DNA from: Teichococcus coralli
Lineage (GTDB): Bacteria; Pseudomonadota; Alphaproteobacteria; Acetobacterales; Acetobacteraceae
DNA length: 64,000 nucleotides
Reading direction: 5' to 3'
Assembly: GCF_009829925.1 (NCBI RefSeq)
Contig: NZ_SNVJ01000001.1
Coordinates: forward strand, 310,001-374,000
Within the stretch, counting starts at the first letter, position 1. Each line of letters begins with the position of its first letter. Of the stretch, positions 1-11,107 are shown piece after piece. Under the pieces are notes generated by a model. The model worked only from the letters and a program-made list of their open reading frames with translations, was not told the DNA's origin and did not search any database. The position numbers were made by a program, and so were the translations under genes.

Positions 1-1847
<1,847 letters not shown>

Positions 1848-1862
1848 AGCAGGCGGGCCTGC

Positions 1863-2369
1863 TCAGGCCCGCTCCGGCACCTGCGCTGTGCAGGCGGCGC
1901 AGCGACCCTCCACTTCCACGGTCGCGTTGCCGACGCGGAAGCCGACCCGCGCCGCGGCGTCGGCGAGGGCATGCGCGACCGCGGTGTCGCTGATCTCCAC
2001 CGTTGCACCGCAGTCGCCGCAGATCAGGAACTGGTGCGGGTGGTCATGGGCGCGGCCGTGGTCGTGGGTCGCTTCGGCGCAACCCACAAAGGCGTTCAGT
2101 CGCTCCACCTTGTGGATCAGCCCATGCTCCAGCAGGAAGTCGAGCGCACGGTAAACCGTGGGCGGGGCGGCTCCCGGACGCTGCGCCTTGAGCTTGTCGA
2201 GCAGGGCATAGGCGCCGAGCGGTTGCTCCGCCTCCAGCACCAGGGCGAGCACCTGGCGGCGCAGCTCGGTGAGCTGAGCGCCGGCCCGAAGGCAGCGTGC
2301 CTCGGCTGCCGCCAGCGCCTGCGCCCGCCCCTCGGGCATTTCCGCCGCGCTGCCCTGCCCTGTCGTCAT
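1863..2369 (-). CDS. zur: Fur-family zinc uptake regulator (Zur-type)
   Basis: A 168-residue Fur-superfamily repressor. The winged-helix recognition segment PPTVYRALDFL lies at residues 69-79. Structural zinc cysteines form two CxxC pairs at about 117/120 (CGDC) and 157/160 (CAAC), and a His-rich sensor region (THDHGRAHDHPHQF) spans about 101-114. The neighbourhood identifies it as Zur rather than Fur, Mur or PerR: it is divergent from a hisI and a COG0523 metal-chaperone GTPase, a known zinc-starvation combination. The ATG at 2369 has an AGGAGG ribosome site 7 bases upstream. A GTTA-N5-TAAC palindrome in the 65-base shared promoter would give autoregulation. The zinc specificity is inferred from context. 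Confidence 0.85.
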   Translation of the reverse strand: MTTGQGSAAEMPEGRAQALAAAEARCLRAGAQLTELRRQVLALVLEAEQPLGAYALLDKLKAQRPGAAPPTVYRALDFLLEHGLIHKVERLNAFVGCAEATHDHGRAHDHPHQFLICGDCGATVEISDTAVAHALADAAARVGFRVGNATVEVEGRCAACTAQVPERA

Positions 2370-2396
2370 GCCCGGACCTCCTGCGTGCCAGCCTGT

Positions 2397-2409
2397 GTTA
2401 TATAGTAAC
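2397..2409. promoter_or_regulatory. Predicted Zur operator between zur and hisI
   Basis: The sequence GTTATATAGTAAC is an inverted repeat with arms GTTA/TAAC around five bases, and it resembles GTTATA-type Zur boxes of proteobacteria. It is the only AT-rich patch in the 65-base divergent intergenic region. It overlaps TATAGT (2401-2406), the best -10-like hexamer for hisI, and sits 15 bases above the AGGAGG of zur, so a bound repressor would block both directions. Confidence 0.6.
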
Positions 2410-2434
2410 CGAACCAGCTTTCGAGGAGCCGTTC

Positions 2435-2842
2435 ATGCCGGTTGCCGATCCTGCCGCCCGCGCCCGCTTCCTGGCCGCCACGCGGTTCAACGAACAGGGG
2501 CTCGTGCCCGTGATCGCTCAGGCGCACGACACCGGCGAGGTGCTGATGATGGCCTGGATGAACGCCGAAGCTCTCGAAGAAACCCTCGCCACCGGACGTG
2601 TGGTCTATTTCAGCCGCAGCCGCAACGCGCTCTGGCGCAAGGGCGAAACCTCGGGCCAGGTGCAGCAGCTCAAGGACCTCCGGCTGGACTGCGACGGCGA
2701 CACCATCCTGGCGCTCGTGGAGCAGCAGGGCGTGGCCTGCCACACCGGCCGCCGCTCCTGCTTCTACCAGGCGCTGCGCGAAGGCGAGCTGGTGCCGGTC
2801 TCGACGCCGGAGGTGGACCCCGCGGTGCTCTATGGCCGCTGA
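2435..2842 (+). CDS. hisI: Phosphoribosyl-AMP cyclohydrolase (HisI), probably a zinc-regulated copy
   Basis: This 135-residue enzyme opens the purine ring of phosphoribosyl-AMP in histidine synthesis. The metal site is intact: DCDGD at residues 85-89 and CHTGRRSC with Cys 102 and Cys 109. The start at 2435 was chosen for its GAGGAG site 6 bases upstream; the frame is open further upstream but that part crosses the promoter. It overlaps the GTPase gene by 11 bases, so the two are translationally linked. No other his gene is adjacent. HisI paralogues in COG0523 operons are known members of Zur regulons, which would let histidine synthesis continue when zinc is short. Whether this is the only hisI in the genome cannot be seen here. 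Confidence 0.9.
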   Translation: MPVADPAARARFLAATRFNEQGLVPVIAQAHDTGEVLMMAWMNAEALEETLATGRVVYFSRSRNALWRKGETSGQVQQLKDLRLDCDGDTILALVEQQGVACHTGRRSCFYQALREGELVPVSTPEVDPAVLYGR

Positions 2843-3896
2843 CGCCGCCTTCCCCCTGCCGGTCACGCTGCTGACCGGCTTTCTCGGCGCCGGCAAGACC
2901 ACCTTGCTGAACCGCCTGCTGCTGCAGCCGGAAATGGCCGGCACGGCGGTGCTGATCAACGAGTTCGGCGAGATCGGGCTGGACCACCTGCTGGTGGAGA
3001 CGCTGGACCAGGAAGCGGTGCTGCTGCAGGCCGGATGCCTGTGTTGCACCATCCGCGGCGATCTCGCCCGCGCGCTGGAGGGGATTGCCGAGCGGGTGCG
3101 GAAGGGCCAGGACCTGCGCCGCGTGGTGATCGAGACCACCGGCCTCGCCGACCCGCTGCCCATCCTGCAGACTCTGATGGCCGACAGCGCGACCTGCCGC
3201 CACTTCACGCTGGACGGCGTGGTGACGCTGGTGGACGCGGTGAACGGCTTGGCCACGCTGGGGCGGCAGCCGGAGGCGGAACGGCAGATCGCCGTGGCCG
3301 ACCGGCTGCTGGTCAGCAAGGCGGACCTCGCCGGCGCGGCGGGGCTGGAGGCGCTTCATGCCGCGCTGCGCGGGCTGAACCCGGGCGCCCGGCCGATGCC
3401 GGCCGGCACGGCACGGGCGGCGGACCTGCTGGGCTGCGCCCCCTTCGCGCGGCGCGACGCCGACCTGCGCCGCTGGCTGGATGCCGAAGCCTGGAGCGAG
3501 CCATCGCAGGGGCATCACCATCACCACCACGAGCATAGCCCCCACGACCCGAACAGGCATGACAAACGCATCCACGCTTTCTGCCTGAACTTCGACACCC
3601 CCCTGCCATGGGACGGCCTCGGCACCTGGCTGGAGATGCTGACCGCGACGCGGGCCGATGCGGTGCTGCGGGTGAAGGGCATTCTCGATCTCGAGGGGCA
3701 GGCGCAGCCGGTGGTGATCCACGGCGTGCAAAGCGTCTGGCATGCGCCGACCCTGCTTCCGGCCTGGCCGGAAGGGCAGCCGCGCCGCTCCAGCATCGTC
3801 TTCATCCTCCGCGACCTGCCGCGCAGCGTGATCGAGGAGGGCATCGCCGCGTTCTGTGATGCAGCAAGTGGTCAGCGAACCATCGCTGGCGGCTAG
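2832..3896 (+). CDS. COG0523 (CobW/ZigA-type) GTP-binding zinc metallochaperone
   Basis: A 354-residue G3E-family GTPase, predicted to load zinc into client proteins during starvation. The P-loop GFLGAGKT is at residues 16-23, the CLCC metal motif at 69-72, and the guanine-specificity motif SKAD near 161. A His-rich loop with six consecutive histidines, GHHHHHHEH, lies near residues 226-240, followed by the CobW C-terminal domain. The ATG at 2832 lies inside the end of hisI, so coupling is expected. Promoter sharing with hisI and divergence from the Zur-type gene favour zinc over cobalt or nitrile hydratase maturation; the metal identity is inferred. Confidence 0.88.
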   Translation: MAADAAFPLPVTLLTGFLGAGKTTLLNRLLLQPEMAGTAVLINEFGEIGLDHLLVETLDQEAVLLQAGCLCCTIRGDLARALEGIAERVRKGQDLRRVVIETTGLADPLPILQTLMADSATCRHFTLDGVVTLVDAVNGLATLGRQPEAERQIAVADRLLVSKADLAGAAGLEALHAALRGLNPGARPMPAGTARAADLLGCAPFARRDADLRRWLDAEAWSEPSQGHHHHHHEHSPHDPNRHDKRIHAFCLNFDTPLPWDGLGTWLEMLTATRADAVLRVKGILDLEGQAQPVVIHGVQSVWHAPTLLPAWPEGQPRRSSIVFILRDLPRSVIEEGIAAFCDAASGQRTIAGG

Positions 3897-3967
3897 GCAG
3901 CCGTTGACGGGTCGCCCTGGCCGCGTTTCCCTCTTCGGCGGAAACTTGCAACCCGGAGTGCGCCCCC

Positions 3968-4618
3968 ATGTCGCTGACCATGCCGGAGGAGCTGCTGCTC
4001 CTCATGCTCGATGACGAGTCCGGCCGGCTGTTCGATCGGGCGGCGCCCTCCGGCGACTACGCGCTGGCGGCCAGCGTGCTCGCCGAACTGCTGCTCGAAG
4101 ACCGCATCCATACGGACCCCGAGCACCTCGCCGTCACCAGCCCCGCGCCGACCGGCGATGCCGCGCTGGACGGCGTGCTGGCCCGCATCAGGGCCGAGAC
4201 GACAGCGCATGGCACGCGCTGGTGGATCGAGACGCTCGGCAGCGAGGCCGAGGGGCTGCGCGACCACTACTTCGACCGGCTGGTGGAGCGCGGCGTGCTG
4301 AAGCTGGAGGAGGGCCGCTTCCTCTGGATTTTTCCCGAGCGACGCTACCCGCAGATTTCCGACAAGGAGGAGCGGGAGGTGAAGGGACGGCTGATGGCGG
4401 TGATCTTCGACGACCACATGCCGAGCCCTCGCGACGCGCTGCTGATCGGGCTGGTGCGCGCCGCCGGCCTGTTCCCCCTGCTGCTCGCCTCGCATGAGCT
4501 GGACAGCGTGCAGCCCCGCATCGACGCCCTGGCCGAGCAGCAGGAGCTGAGCCGCACCCTGACCGACGCGGTGCGCGACATCTTCACCGACCTGGCGCGC
4601 GTCGGCCCGGTGATCTGA
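3968..4618 (+). CDS. GOLPH3/GPP34-family protein
   Basis: A 216-residue protein whose start (MPEELLLLMLDDESGRL) and later blocks (DHYFDRLVERGVLKLEEG; FLWIFPERRYP; the C-terminal VRDIF) match the GPP34 fold, whose eukaryotic member GOLPH3 binds phosphatidylinositol-4-phosphate on Golgi membranes. Bacterial members are seen mainly in actinobacteria and their function is largely unknown. No signal peptide or membrane span is visible. It follows the zinc GTPase after 71 bases; a TTGACG hexamer at 3904-3909 in that gap could be a -35 element, so it may be transcribed separately. A GGAG lies ahead of the ATG. Family call fairly sure, function not. Confidence 0.8.
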   Translation: MSLTMPEELLLLMLDDESGRLFDRAAPSGDYALAASVLAELLLEDRIHTDPEHLAVTSPAPTGDAALDGVLARIRAETTAHGTRWWIETLGSEAEGLRDHYFDRLVERGVLKLEEGRFLWIFPERRYPQISDKEEREVKGRLMAVIFDDHMPSPRDALLIGLVRAAGLFPLLLASHELDSVQPRIDALAEQQELSRTLTDAVRDIFTDLARVGPVI

Positions 4619-4621
4619 CCC

Positions 4622-5374
4622 TCAGCCGGCCGGCGCGAAGCCGTAGAAGGCGGCGGCGTTCTCCCGGAACGGCGCCGCCCCGGCGATCCGGCGCAGCAGC
4701 GCCATGTCCGCCGGCTCAAAGGGGCGCCGGGCGCGGGTCGAGGGAAGGTCGGTGCCGAAGATCAGCGCCGATGGCGCCGCCGCAGCGATCCGCTCCAGGG
4801 CGGGCGCGACGTCCAGCTCCACCCGGCCGAAGCCGGTGGCCTTCACCTTCGCGCCCGCCGCCGCGAGTTCCAGCACCACCGGCAGCCCCGCCTCGGTCAT
4901 GCCGAGATGGTCGATCACCAGCCGGCCGGCCATGCCGCGAAGGCGCGGCAGCAGCGGGCGCAGCAGGGCCGCGTCAGCATAGAACTGGGCGTGCAGCCCG
5001 GCCGCGGCATGGGCACGGTCGGCCAGGTCCAGCGCGCTCTCCGGCGAGCCGTCCACCATGTTGCGGTAGAGGTTGAAGCGCAGCCCGCGCACGCCACGTG
5101 CCGCCAGTTCGCGGAGGCGCGTGTCCGTCATGGCGGGGTCGGCGGCAGCCACCGCCACAAAGCCCGGCCCTAGTTCCTTCAGCGCGGCCAGCAGCGGCTC
5201 CGGGTCGAGCCCGTGCGTGGAGGCGGCCACCAGCACGCCGCCGGTCACCCCCAGCACCGCGACGGCGGCGCGGTACTGCGCCACCGTGAAGGCCGGTGGC
5301 GCAAAGCCGTCATGGCCCGGCGCCGGAAAGCGCGCGTCGAAGATATGGAAATGGGCGTCGAAGATCGCGGTCAT
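4622..5374 (-). CDS. Amidohydrolase-2 family metal-dependent hydrolase
   Basis: A 250-residue TIM-barrel hydrolase of the 2-pyrone-4,6-dicarboxylate hydrolase/amidohydrolase-2 group. The first metal motif DAHFHIFD is at residues 6-13, RGLRFNLYRN is central, VIDHLG follows, and the C-terminal aspartate is in GTDLPS near residue 208. The ATG at 5374 is preferred because GGGGAG lies just upstream. It is divergent from an SDR gene across 97 bases and its stop lies 3 bases from the GOLPH3-like stop. The substrate is unknown; related enzymes hydrolyse lactones or decarboxylate aromatic acids. Confidence 0.8.
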   Translation of the reverse strand: MTAIFDAHFHIFDARFPAPGHDGFAPPAFTVAQYRAAVAVLGVTGGVLVAASTHGLDPEPLLAALKELGPGFVAVAAADPAMTDTRLRELAARGVRGLRFNLYRNMVDGSPESALDLADRAHAAAGLHAQFYADAALLRPLLPRLRGMAGRLVIDHLGMTEAGLPVVLELAAAGAKVKATGFGRVELDVAPALERIAAAAPSALIFGTDLPSTRARRPFEPADMALLRRIAGAAPFRENAAAFYGFAPAG

Positions 5375-5471
5375 GGGCTGCTCCCCGTTGAGCAAAGCAC
5401 GGCGGCCGCGCTTCGGCCACGCCCTGCTTTGTGATGCCACCGGCCCGCGCAGGCGGCGTTTCCGCCGCACC

Positions 5472-6179
5472 ATGATTGAAACGTCTCCCTCTCCCGTCGC
5501 CCTGATCAGCGGCGGCGCGCACGGCATCGGCGCCGGCATCGCCCGTCGCCTGAAGCAGGACGGCTGGCGCGTCGTCACCGCCGACCTAAACCCCGGCGAG
5601 GCCGGTACCCGCCACGTCCTGGCCGATGTCGCCGACGAGACGGCGGCCATGGCGCTGGTCGAAGGCGTCGCGCAGCGGGAGGGGCGGCTGGATGCGCTGG
5701 TCTGCAATGCCGGCATCATGGTGCGCAAGCCGGTGGCAGAGCTTTCCCTCTCCGAATGGAACCGTGTGCTCGGCACCAACCTGACCAGCGCCTTCCTGCT
5801 CACCCGCGCCGCCGTGCCGCTGCTGAAGGCGGCGCGCGGCGCCATCGTCACCATCGCCTCCACCCGCGCGCACATGTCGGAGGCCAACACGGAATCCTAC
5901 TCGGCCAGCAAGGGCGGCATCCTGGCGCTGACCCATGCGCTGGCGATCAGCCTGGGGCCGGAGGTGCGCGCGAACTGCGTCAGCCCCGGCTGGATCGACG
6001 TGGCGGGCGAGGCGCTGCGCCCGGAGGACCATGCCCAGCACCCGGCCGGCCGCGTTGGGCGGGTGGAGGACGTCGCGGCCATGGTCGCCTGGCTGGTCGG
6101 GCCTGAATCCGGCTTCGTCACCGGTAGCGAGTTCGTCGCCGACGGCGGCATGACGCGGAAGATGATCTACGCCGAATAG
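5472..6179 (+). CDS. Short-chain dehydrogenase/reductase (SDR)
   Basis: A 235-residue classical SDR. The nucleotide-binding motif GGAHGIGAG begins at residue 14, NAG is at 79-81, the catalytic serine lies in IASTRAH near 130, and the YSASK motif gives Tyr 143 and Lys 147. The C-terminal block VTGSEFVADGGMT is typical. The ATG at 5472 fits the usual length; the frame is open upstream but runs into the divergent amidohydrolase. The two divergent genes may serve one small catabolic step. Cofactor and substrate cannot be told from the sequence. Confidence 0.85.
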   Translation: MIETSPSPVALISGGAHGIGAGIARRLKQDGWRVVTADLNPGEAGTRHVLADVADETAAMALVEGVAQREGRLDALVCNAGIMVRKPVAELSLSEWNRVLGTNLTSAFLLTRAAVPLLKAARGAIVTIASTRAHMSEANTESYSASKGGILALTHALAISLGPEVRANCVSPGWIDVAGEALRPEDHAQHPAGRVGRVEDVAAMVAWLVGPESGFVTGSEFVADGGMTRKMIYAE

Positions 6180-6225
6180 GCCGCGCCGGCCTCGCCTGGG
6201 CGGCCGTTCTGCTCTATCCGGGGGC

Positions 6226-6822
6226 ATGGCCCCTGCTCCGCTCCGGTTCGAAACGCTGCGCGGCCCGGCGCTGCACCCCTGGCTGCCGACCCTCGCCGAA
6301 CTGCGCATCGCCGTCTTCCGTGACTGGCCCTATCTCTACGAGGGCGACGCCGCCTATGAGCAGCGTTACCTCCGCGCCTATGCGGACGGCGCGGGCGCAG
6401 CCATGATTGTCGCCTTCGACGGCGATCGGCCGGTCGGTGCCGCCACCTGCGGGCCGATGACGGAGACCCACGGCACGGTGCGCGACGCCTTCCTCGCCGC
6501 CGGGCTGGACCCCGCCCGCTACTGCTATTTCGGCGAAAGCGTGGTGCTGCCGGCCTATCGCGGCCAAGGGGTGGGGGTGCGCTTCTTCCAGCTGCGCGAG
6601 GCCCATGCGCTGGAAACCGGCGCCGCGCTCACCACTTTCTGCGGCGTGCGCCGCGACCCCGCCGATCCGCGCAGGCCCGCCGCCTACGTGCCGCTCGACG
6701 CCTTCTGGCGCAAGCGGGGCTACACGCCGCTTGAGGGCCTTTCCTGCACCATGAGCTGGCGGGAGGTCGGCGCCACCGAGGAAACCCCGCACCGCCTGGA
6801 CTTCTGGCACAAGCGCCTCTGA
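6226..6822 (+). CDS. GNAT-family N-acetyltransferase
   Basis: A 198-residue acetyl-CoA-dependent transferase. The acetyl-CoA pyrophosphate-binding loop is YRGQGVGVRF at residues 111-120, preceded by the strand FGESVVLPA. The N-terminal LRIAVFRDWPYLY resembles GNAT proteins encoded beside nitrilases. The stop is 33 bases before the carbon-nitrogen hydrolase, and this pairing recurs in proteobacteria, so the two probably act on one amine or amide substrate. The acceptor substrate is unknown. Confidence 0.82.
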   Translation: MAPAPLRFETLRGPALHPWLPTLAELRIAVFRDWPYLYEGDAAYEQRYLRAYADGAGAAMIVAFDGDRPVGAATCGPMTETHGTVRDAFLAAGLDPARYCYFGESVVLPAYRGQGVGVRFFQLREAHALETGAALTTFCGVRRDPADPRRPAAYVPLDAFWRKRGYTPLEGLSCTMSWREVGATEETPHRLDFWHKRL

Positions 6823-6854
6823 CCCCAGCGCTCCCTTTCCGCCCACGCCCGACG

Positions 6855-7778
6855 ATGCCCGAACTGGAAGCCATGCCTGCCGTGACCCCGCCCCGCCCCC
6901 TGCGCCTTGCCTTGCTGCAATATCCGGTCGAACGGCCCGAAGGCGTCGCCGCCTGGGCCGCCAAGCTCGACCGATGGCTGTTCGAGGCGAAAGGGGGCGG
7001 CGCCGAGCTGGCGGTCCTGCCGGAATATGCCTGCGTCGAGCTGGGCTCCGCCCTCGCCGGCCAATCTCCGGCCGCGGAGCGCGAGGAGCTGGAGGCCATG
7101 GTCGAGGCGGCGCCGGCGATCCTGGAGGCGATGCGTGGCGCCGCGCGACGGTCAGGGCTGTGGCTGGTTCCTGGCTCCCTGCCCATGCGCGACCCTGATG
7201 GCGCCCTCCGCAACCGGGCGCCGCTGATCACGCCCGAAGGCAGCCTCGCCTTCCAGGACAAGCACGCCATGACGCGCTTCGAGAGCGAGCGATGGGGCGT
7301 ATCGGCCGGCGCCGCGCCGGCGGTGTTCGACACGCCCTGGGGGCGGATCGGGATCTCCATCTGCTACGACAGCGAGTTCCCCAAGCATGTCCGTGCCCAG
7401 GTGGAGGCCGGCGCCTGGCTGGTGCTGGTGCCCACCTGCACGGACACGCTGCATGGCTTCAACCGTGTGCGCTTCTCCGCCGCCGCGCGGGCGCTGGAGA
7501 ACCAGTGCTTCGTCGGCATCGCGCCCACGGTGGGCGAGGCCAGCTGGTCCGCCGCTCTGGACCGCAACCGGGGCTTCGCCGCTGTCTTCGGCCCGATCGA
7601 CCATGGCTTCCCGGAGGATGGCGTGATCGCCCAGGGCAGGCTGGACCGGGCCCAGTGGGTCTTTGCCGATATTGACCCTGCGCGCATCGAGGCGGTGCGG
7701 CGCGAGGGCGCGGTGTTCAACCACCGGGACTGGCCGCGCCAGAGCTTCCCCTCCCCCCGCCCGGCCGCCTTCGCGTGA
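6855..7778 (+). CDS. Carbon-nitrogen hydrolase (nitrilase superfamily)
   Basis: A 307-residue hydrolase with the complete catalytic triad: Glu 57 in LPEYAC, Lys 136 in DKHAMTRFE and Cys 170 in ISICYDSEFP. Such enzymes cleave amides, nitriles or N-carbamoyl compounds. The gene lies in a plus-strand run between the acetyltransferase and lpxB, whose GTG start overlaps this TGA as GTGA. The substrate is not defined by sequence; the neighbouring acetyltransferase suggests an amide or acylated amine. Confidence 0.87.
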   Translation: MPELEAMPAVTPPRPLRLALLQYPVERPEGVAAWAAKLDRWLFEAKGGGAELAVLPEYACVELGSALAGQSPAAEREELEAMVEAAPAILEAMRGAARRSGLWLVPGSLPMRDPDGALRNRAPLITPEGSLAFQDKHAMTRFESERWGVSAGAAPAVFDTPWGRIGISICYDSEFPKHVRAQVEAGAWLVLVPTCTDTLHGFNRVRFSAAARALENQCFVGIAPTVGEASWSAALDRNRGFAAVFGPIDHGFPEDGVIAQGRLDRAQWVFADIDPARIEAVRREGAVFNHRDWPRQSFPSPRPAAFA

Positions 7779-8953
7779 CGCTGGTCTATCTTGTCGCCGG
7801 CGAGGCTTCGGGCGACATGCTCGGCGCGCGGCTGATGGCCGCGCTGCGTCGCGCGCGGCCCGACCTGCGCTTCGCCGGCGTCGGCGGCGACCGCATGGCG
7901 GAACAGGGATTCCACAGCCTCTTTCCGATGCGCGAGCTGGCGCTGATGGGATTTCTGGAGGTGCTGCCGAACATCCGCCGCCTGGCCCGCAGGCTGGATG
8001 AGACGGCGGCCGACATCGCCGCGCGCCGGCCCGCCCTGGTGGTGACCATCGACAGCCCCGGCTTCACCCTCCGCGTCGCCACTCGCGCGAGGGCGCAGGG
8101 CTTCCGGGTGCTGCACTACGTCGCGCCGCAGGTCTGGGCCTGGCGGCCAGGCCGGGTGAAGAAGATCGCCCAGCAGGTGGACGCCATTCTCGCCTTGCTG
8201 CCCTTCGAGGCGCCCTTCTTCGAGAAGGCCGGCATTCCCGTGCGCTTCGTCGGGCATTCCATTCTGGAATCCGGTGCCGACCAGGGCGATGCCGCAGGTT
8301 TCCGCGCTGCGCATGGCATCGCACCGGGCGAGCGCGTGGTGCTGGTGATGCCGGGGAGCCGGCGCAGCGAGGTGGGGCGCCTTCTCCCTGTCTTCGGCGC
8401 GGCGCTGCGGCTGGCGGCGGCGCGTGTGCCCGGCCTGCGCCCCGTGGTGCCGCTGGCCGGACCGGTGGAAGAGGTGGTGCGCGCCGCGGCCGCGGACTGG
8501 CACCCGGCGCCGGTCCTGCTGCATGGCGTGGCGGAGAAGTACGATGCCTTCGCCGCCGCGCGGGAAAGCGGCGGGGTGGGGCTGATCAAGTCCGGCACCT
8601 CCTCCCTGGAGGTGGCGCTGGCCGGCGTGCCGATGGCGGTGGGCTACCGCGTCAACCCGCTCTCCGCGGCCATCGCGCGGCGGCTGATCCAGGTGAGGCA
8701 CGTCTCCATCGTCAACCTCCTGGCCGATGCGGCGATCATTCCGGAATACCTGCAGGAGCGCTGCACCCCCGAACTGCTCGCGGCCGAACTGGTGCGGCTG
8801 CTGACGGAGCCGGAGGCCGCCGCCGCGCAGCGCGCCGGCTTCGCGCGCGTGCTGACGATGCTGCGGCCCCCCGAGGGTCTTTCCAGCGAAGCCGCCGCCG
8901 CCGCGGTCCTGGAGATGCTGGACGCTCCCCCCTCAGCCAGCACCCGAGCCTAG
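7775..8953 (+). CDS. lpxB: Lipid-A-disaccharide synthase
   Basis: A 392-residue family-19 glycosyltransferase that joins UDP-2,3-diacylglucosamine to lipid X, at the inner face of the cytoplasmic membrane. Signatures: the N-terminal AGEASGDMLGARLM, YVAPQVWAWRPGRVKKI near residue 113, VMPGSRRSEV near 190, and IKSGTSSLEVAL near 271. Length is normal for LpxB. The GTG start at 7775 overlaps the preceding stop. Its presence shows an outer membrane with lipid A. Here it is separated from the usual fabZ-lpxA group and sits behind a nitrilase instead. Confidence 0.94.
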   Translation: MTLVYLVAGEASGDMLGARLMAALRRARPDLRFAGVGGDRMAEQGFHSLFPMRELALMGFLEVLPNIRRLARRLDETAADIAARRPALVVTIDSPGFTLRVATRARAQGFRVLHYVAPQVWAWRPGRVKKIAQQVDAILALLPFEAPFFEKAGIPVRFVGHSILESGADQGDAAGFRAAHGIAPGERVVLVMPGSRRSEVGRLLPVFGAALRLAAARVPGLRPVVPLAGPVEEVVRAAAADWHPAPVLLHGVAEKYDAFAAARESGGVGLIKSGTSSLEVALAGVPMAVGYRVNPLSAAIARRLIQVRHVSIVNLLADAAIIPEYLQERCTPELLAAELVRLLTEPEAAAAQRAGFARVLTMLRPPEGLSSEAAAAAVLEMLDAPPSASTRA

Positions 8954-9041
8954 CCGCGCGCAGCCGCGAGACGCCGCCTCCCGCTCCATGCGCCCTCCGG
9001 CGGAGGGCAGGTCCGGCCCGGGCGCCGGTCGCCTCGACAGC

Positions 9042-10105
9042 TCAGGCGGCCGACTTGCGCCGTGCCGCGTCATAGAGCGCGAGCCGGCGCGCAGCGGCTT
9101 CCGTCAGCCCGCCGGAGTAATCCAGGCCGGGATCCGGCAGGGTTTCCGCGAAGTGGCAGGCCGTGCGGTGGCCCGGCGCGATTTCCCGCAACGCCGGTAT
9201 CTCCTGGCGGCAGCGCTCCTGCGCGAATGGGCAGCGCGTGTGGAAGCGGCAGCCGGGCGGGACGGCCATCGGGCTCGGCACGTCGCCCCCAAGCGGCGTG
9301 ACACGGCCACGCCGCGACGGATCAGGATGCGGGATGGCCGCCAGCAGGGCGCGCGTGTAGGGGTGGCGCGGGTCGGCGAAGAGCGTGCGCTTGTCGCTGA
9401 TCTCCATGATCTGGCCGAGGTACATGACGGCGACGCGGTCCGCCATGTGCTTCACCACCGCCAGGTCATGCGCGATGAAGAGGTAGGAAAGGCCCAGCCG
9501 CGCCTGCAGGTCCTTCATCAGGTTCACCACCTGCGCCTGGATCGAGACATCGAGCGCGGAAACCGGCTCATCGCAGACCACAAGCTCCGGCTCGACCGAG
9601 AGCGCACGCGCGATGCCGATGCGCTGCCGCTGCCCACCCGAGAATTCATGCGGATAGCGCGCGGCATGGAAGGGCGCGAGGCCGACCAGCCGCAGCAACT
9701 CCTCGACTTTGGCACGGCGGCTGGCAGCATCGCCGATGCCATGCACCGCCATCGGCTCGGCGATCGCCTCGCCCACCGTCAGGCGGGGGTTCAGCGAGGC
9801 ATAGGGGTCCTGGAACACGATCTGGATCCGCCGCCGCAGCGTGCGGAGTGCGCCGCCACCGACATTGGTGACATCCTGCCCGTCGAAGCGGATGGTGCCG
9901 GCCGAAGGCTCGATCAGCCGCATCACCAGGCGCGCGGTGGTGGACTTGCCACAGCCGGATTCCCCCACCAACGCCAGTGTCTCGCCACGCGCCAGGTCGA
10001 AGGAAACGCCGTCCACGGCGCGCACGGTGCCGACCTGCTTCTGCAGCACCACGCCGCGCTTGACCGGATAGTGGCGGGCGAGGCCGGAAACCTCCAGCAG
10101 GCCGC

Positions 10106-10109
<4 letters not shown>
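9042..10109 (-). CDS. Oligopeptide-type ABC transporter ATP-binding protein (DppF/OppF-like)
   Basis: A 355-residue ATPase, last gene of an eight-gene operon. Walker A is GESGCGKST near residue 50, the signature is [14 protein letters not shown], and Walker B is [12 protein letters not shown]. The C-terminal oligopeptide-transporter domain, [15 protein letters not shown], carries cysteines often associated with an Fe-S site in this family. The ATG at 10109 overlaps the upstream TGA as ATGA, which fixes the start. It forms the ATPase pair with the gene upstream, powering the permeases encoded in the same operon. Confidence 0.93.
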
Positions 10110-11106
<997 letters not shown>

Positions 11107-11107
<1 letters not shown>

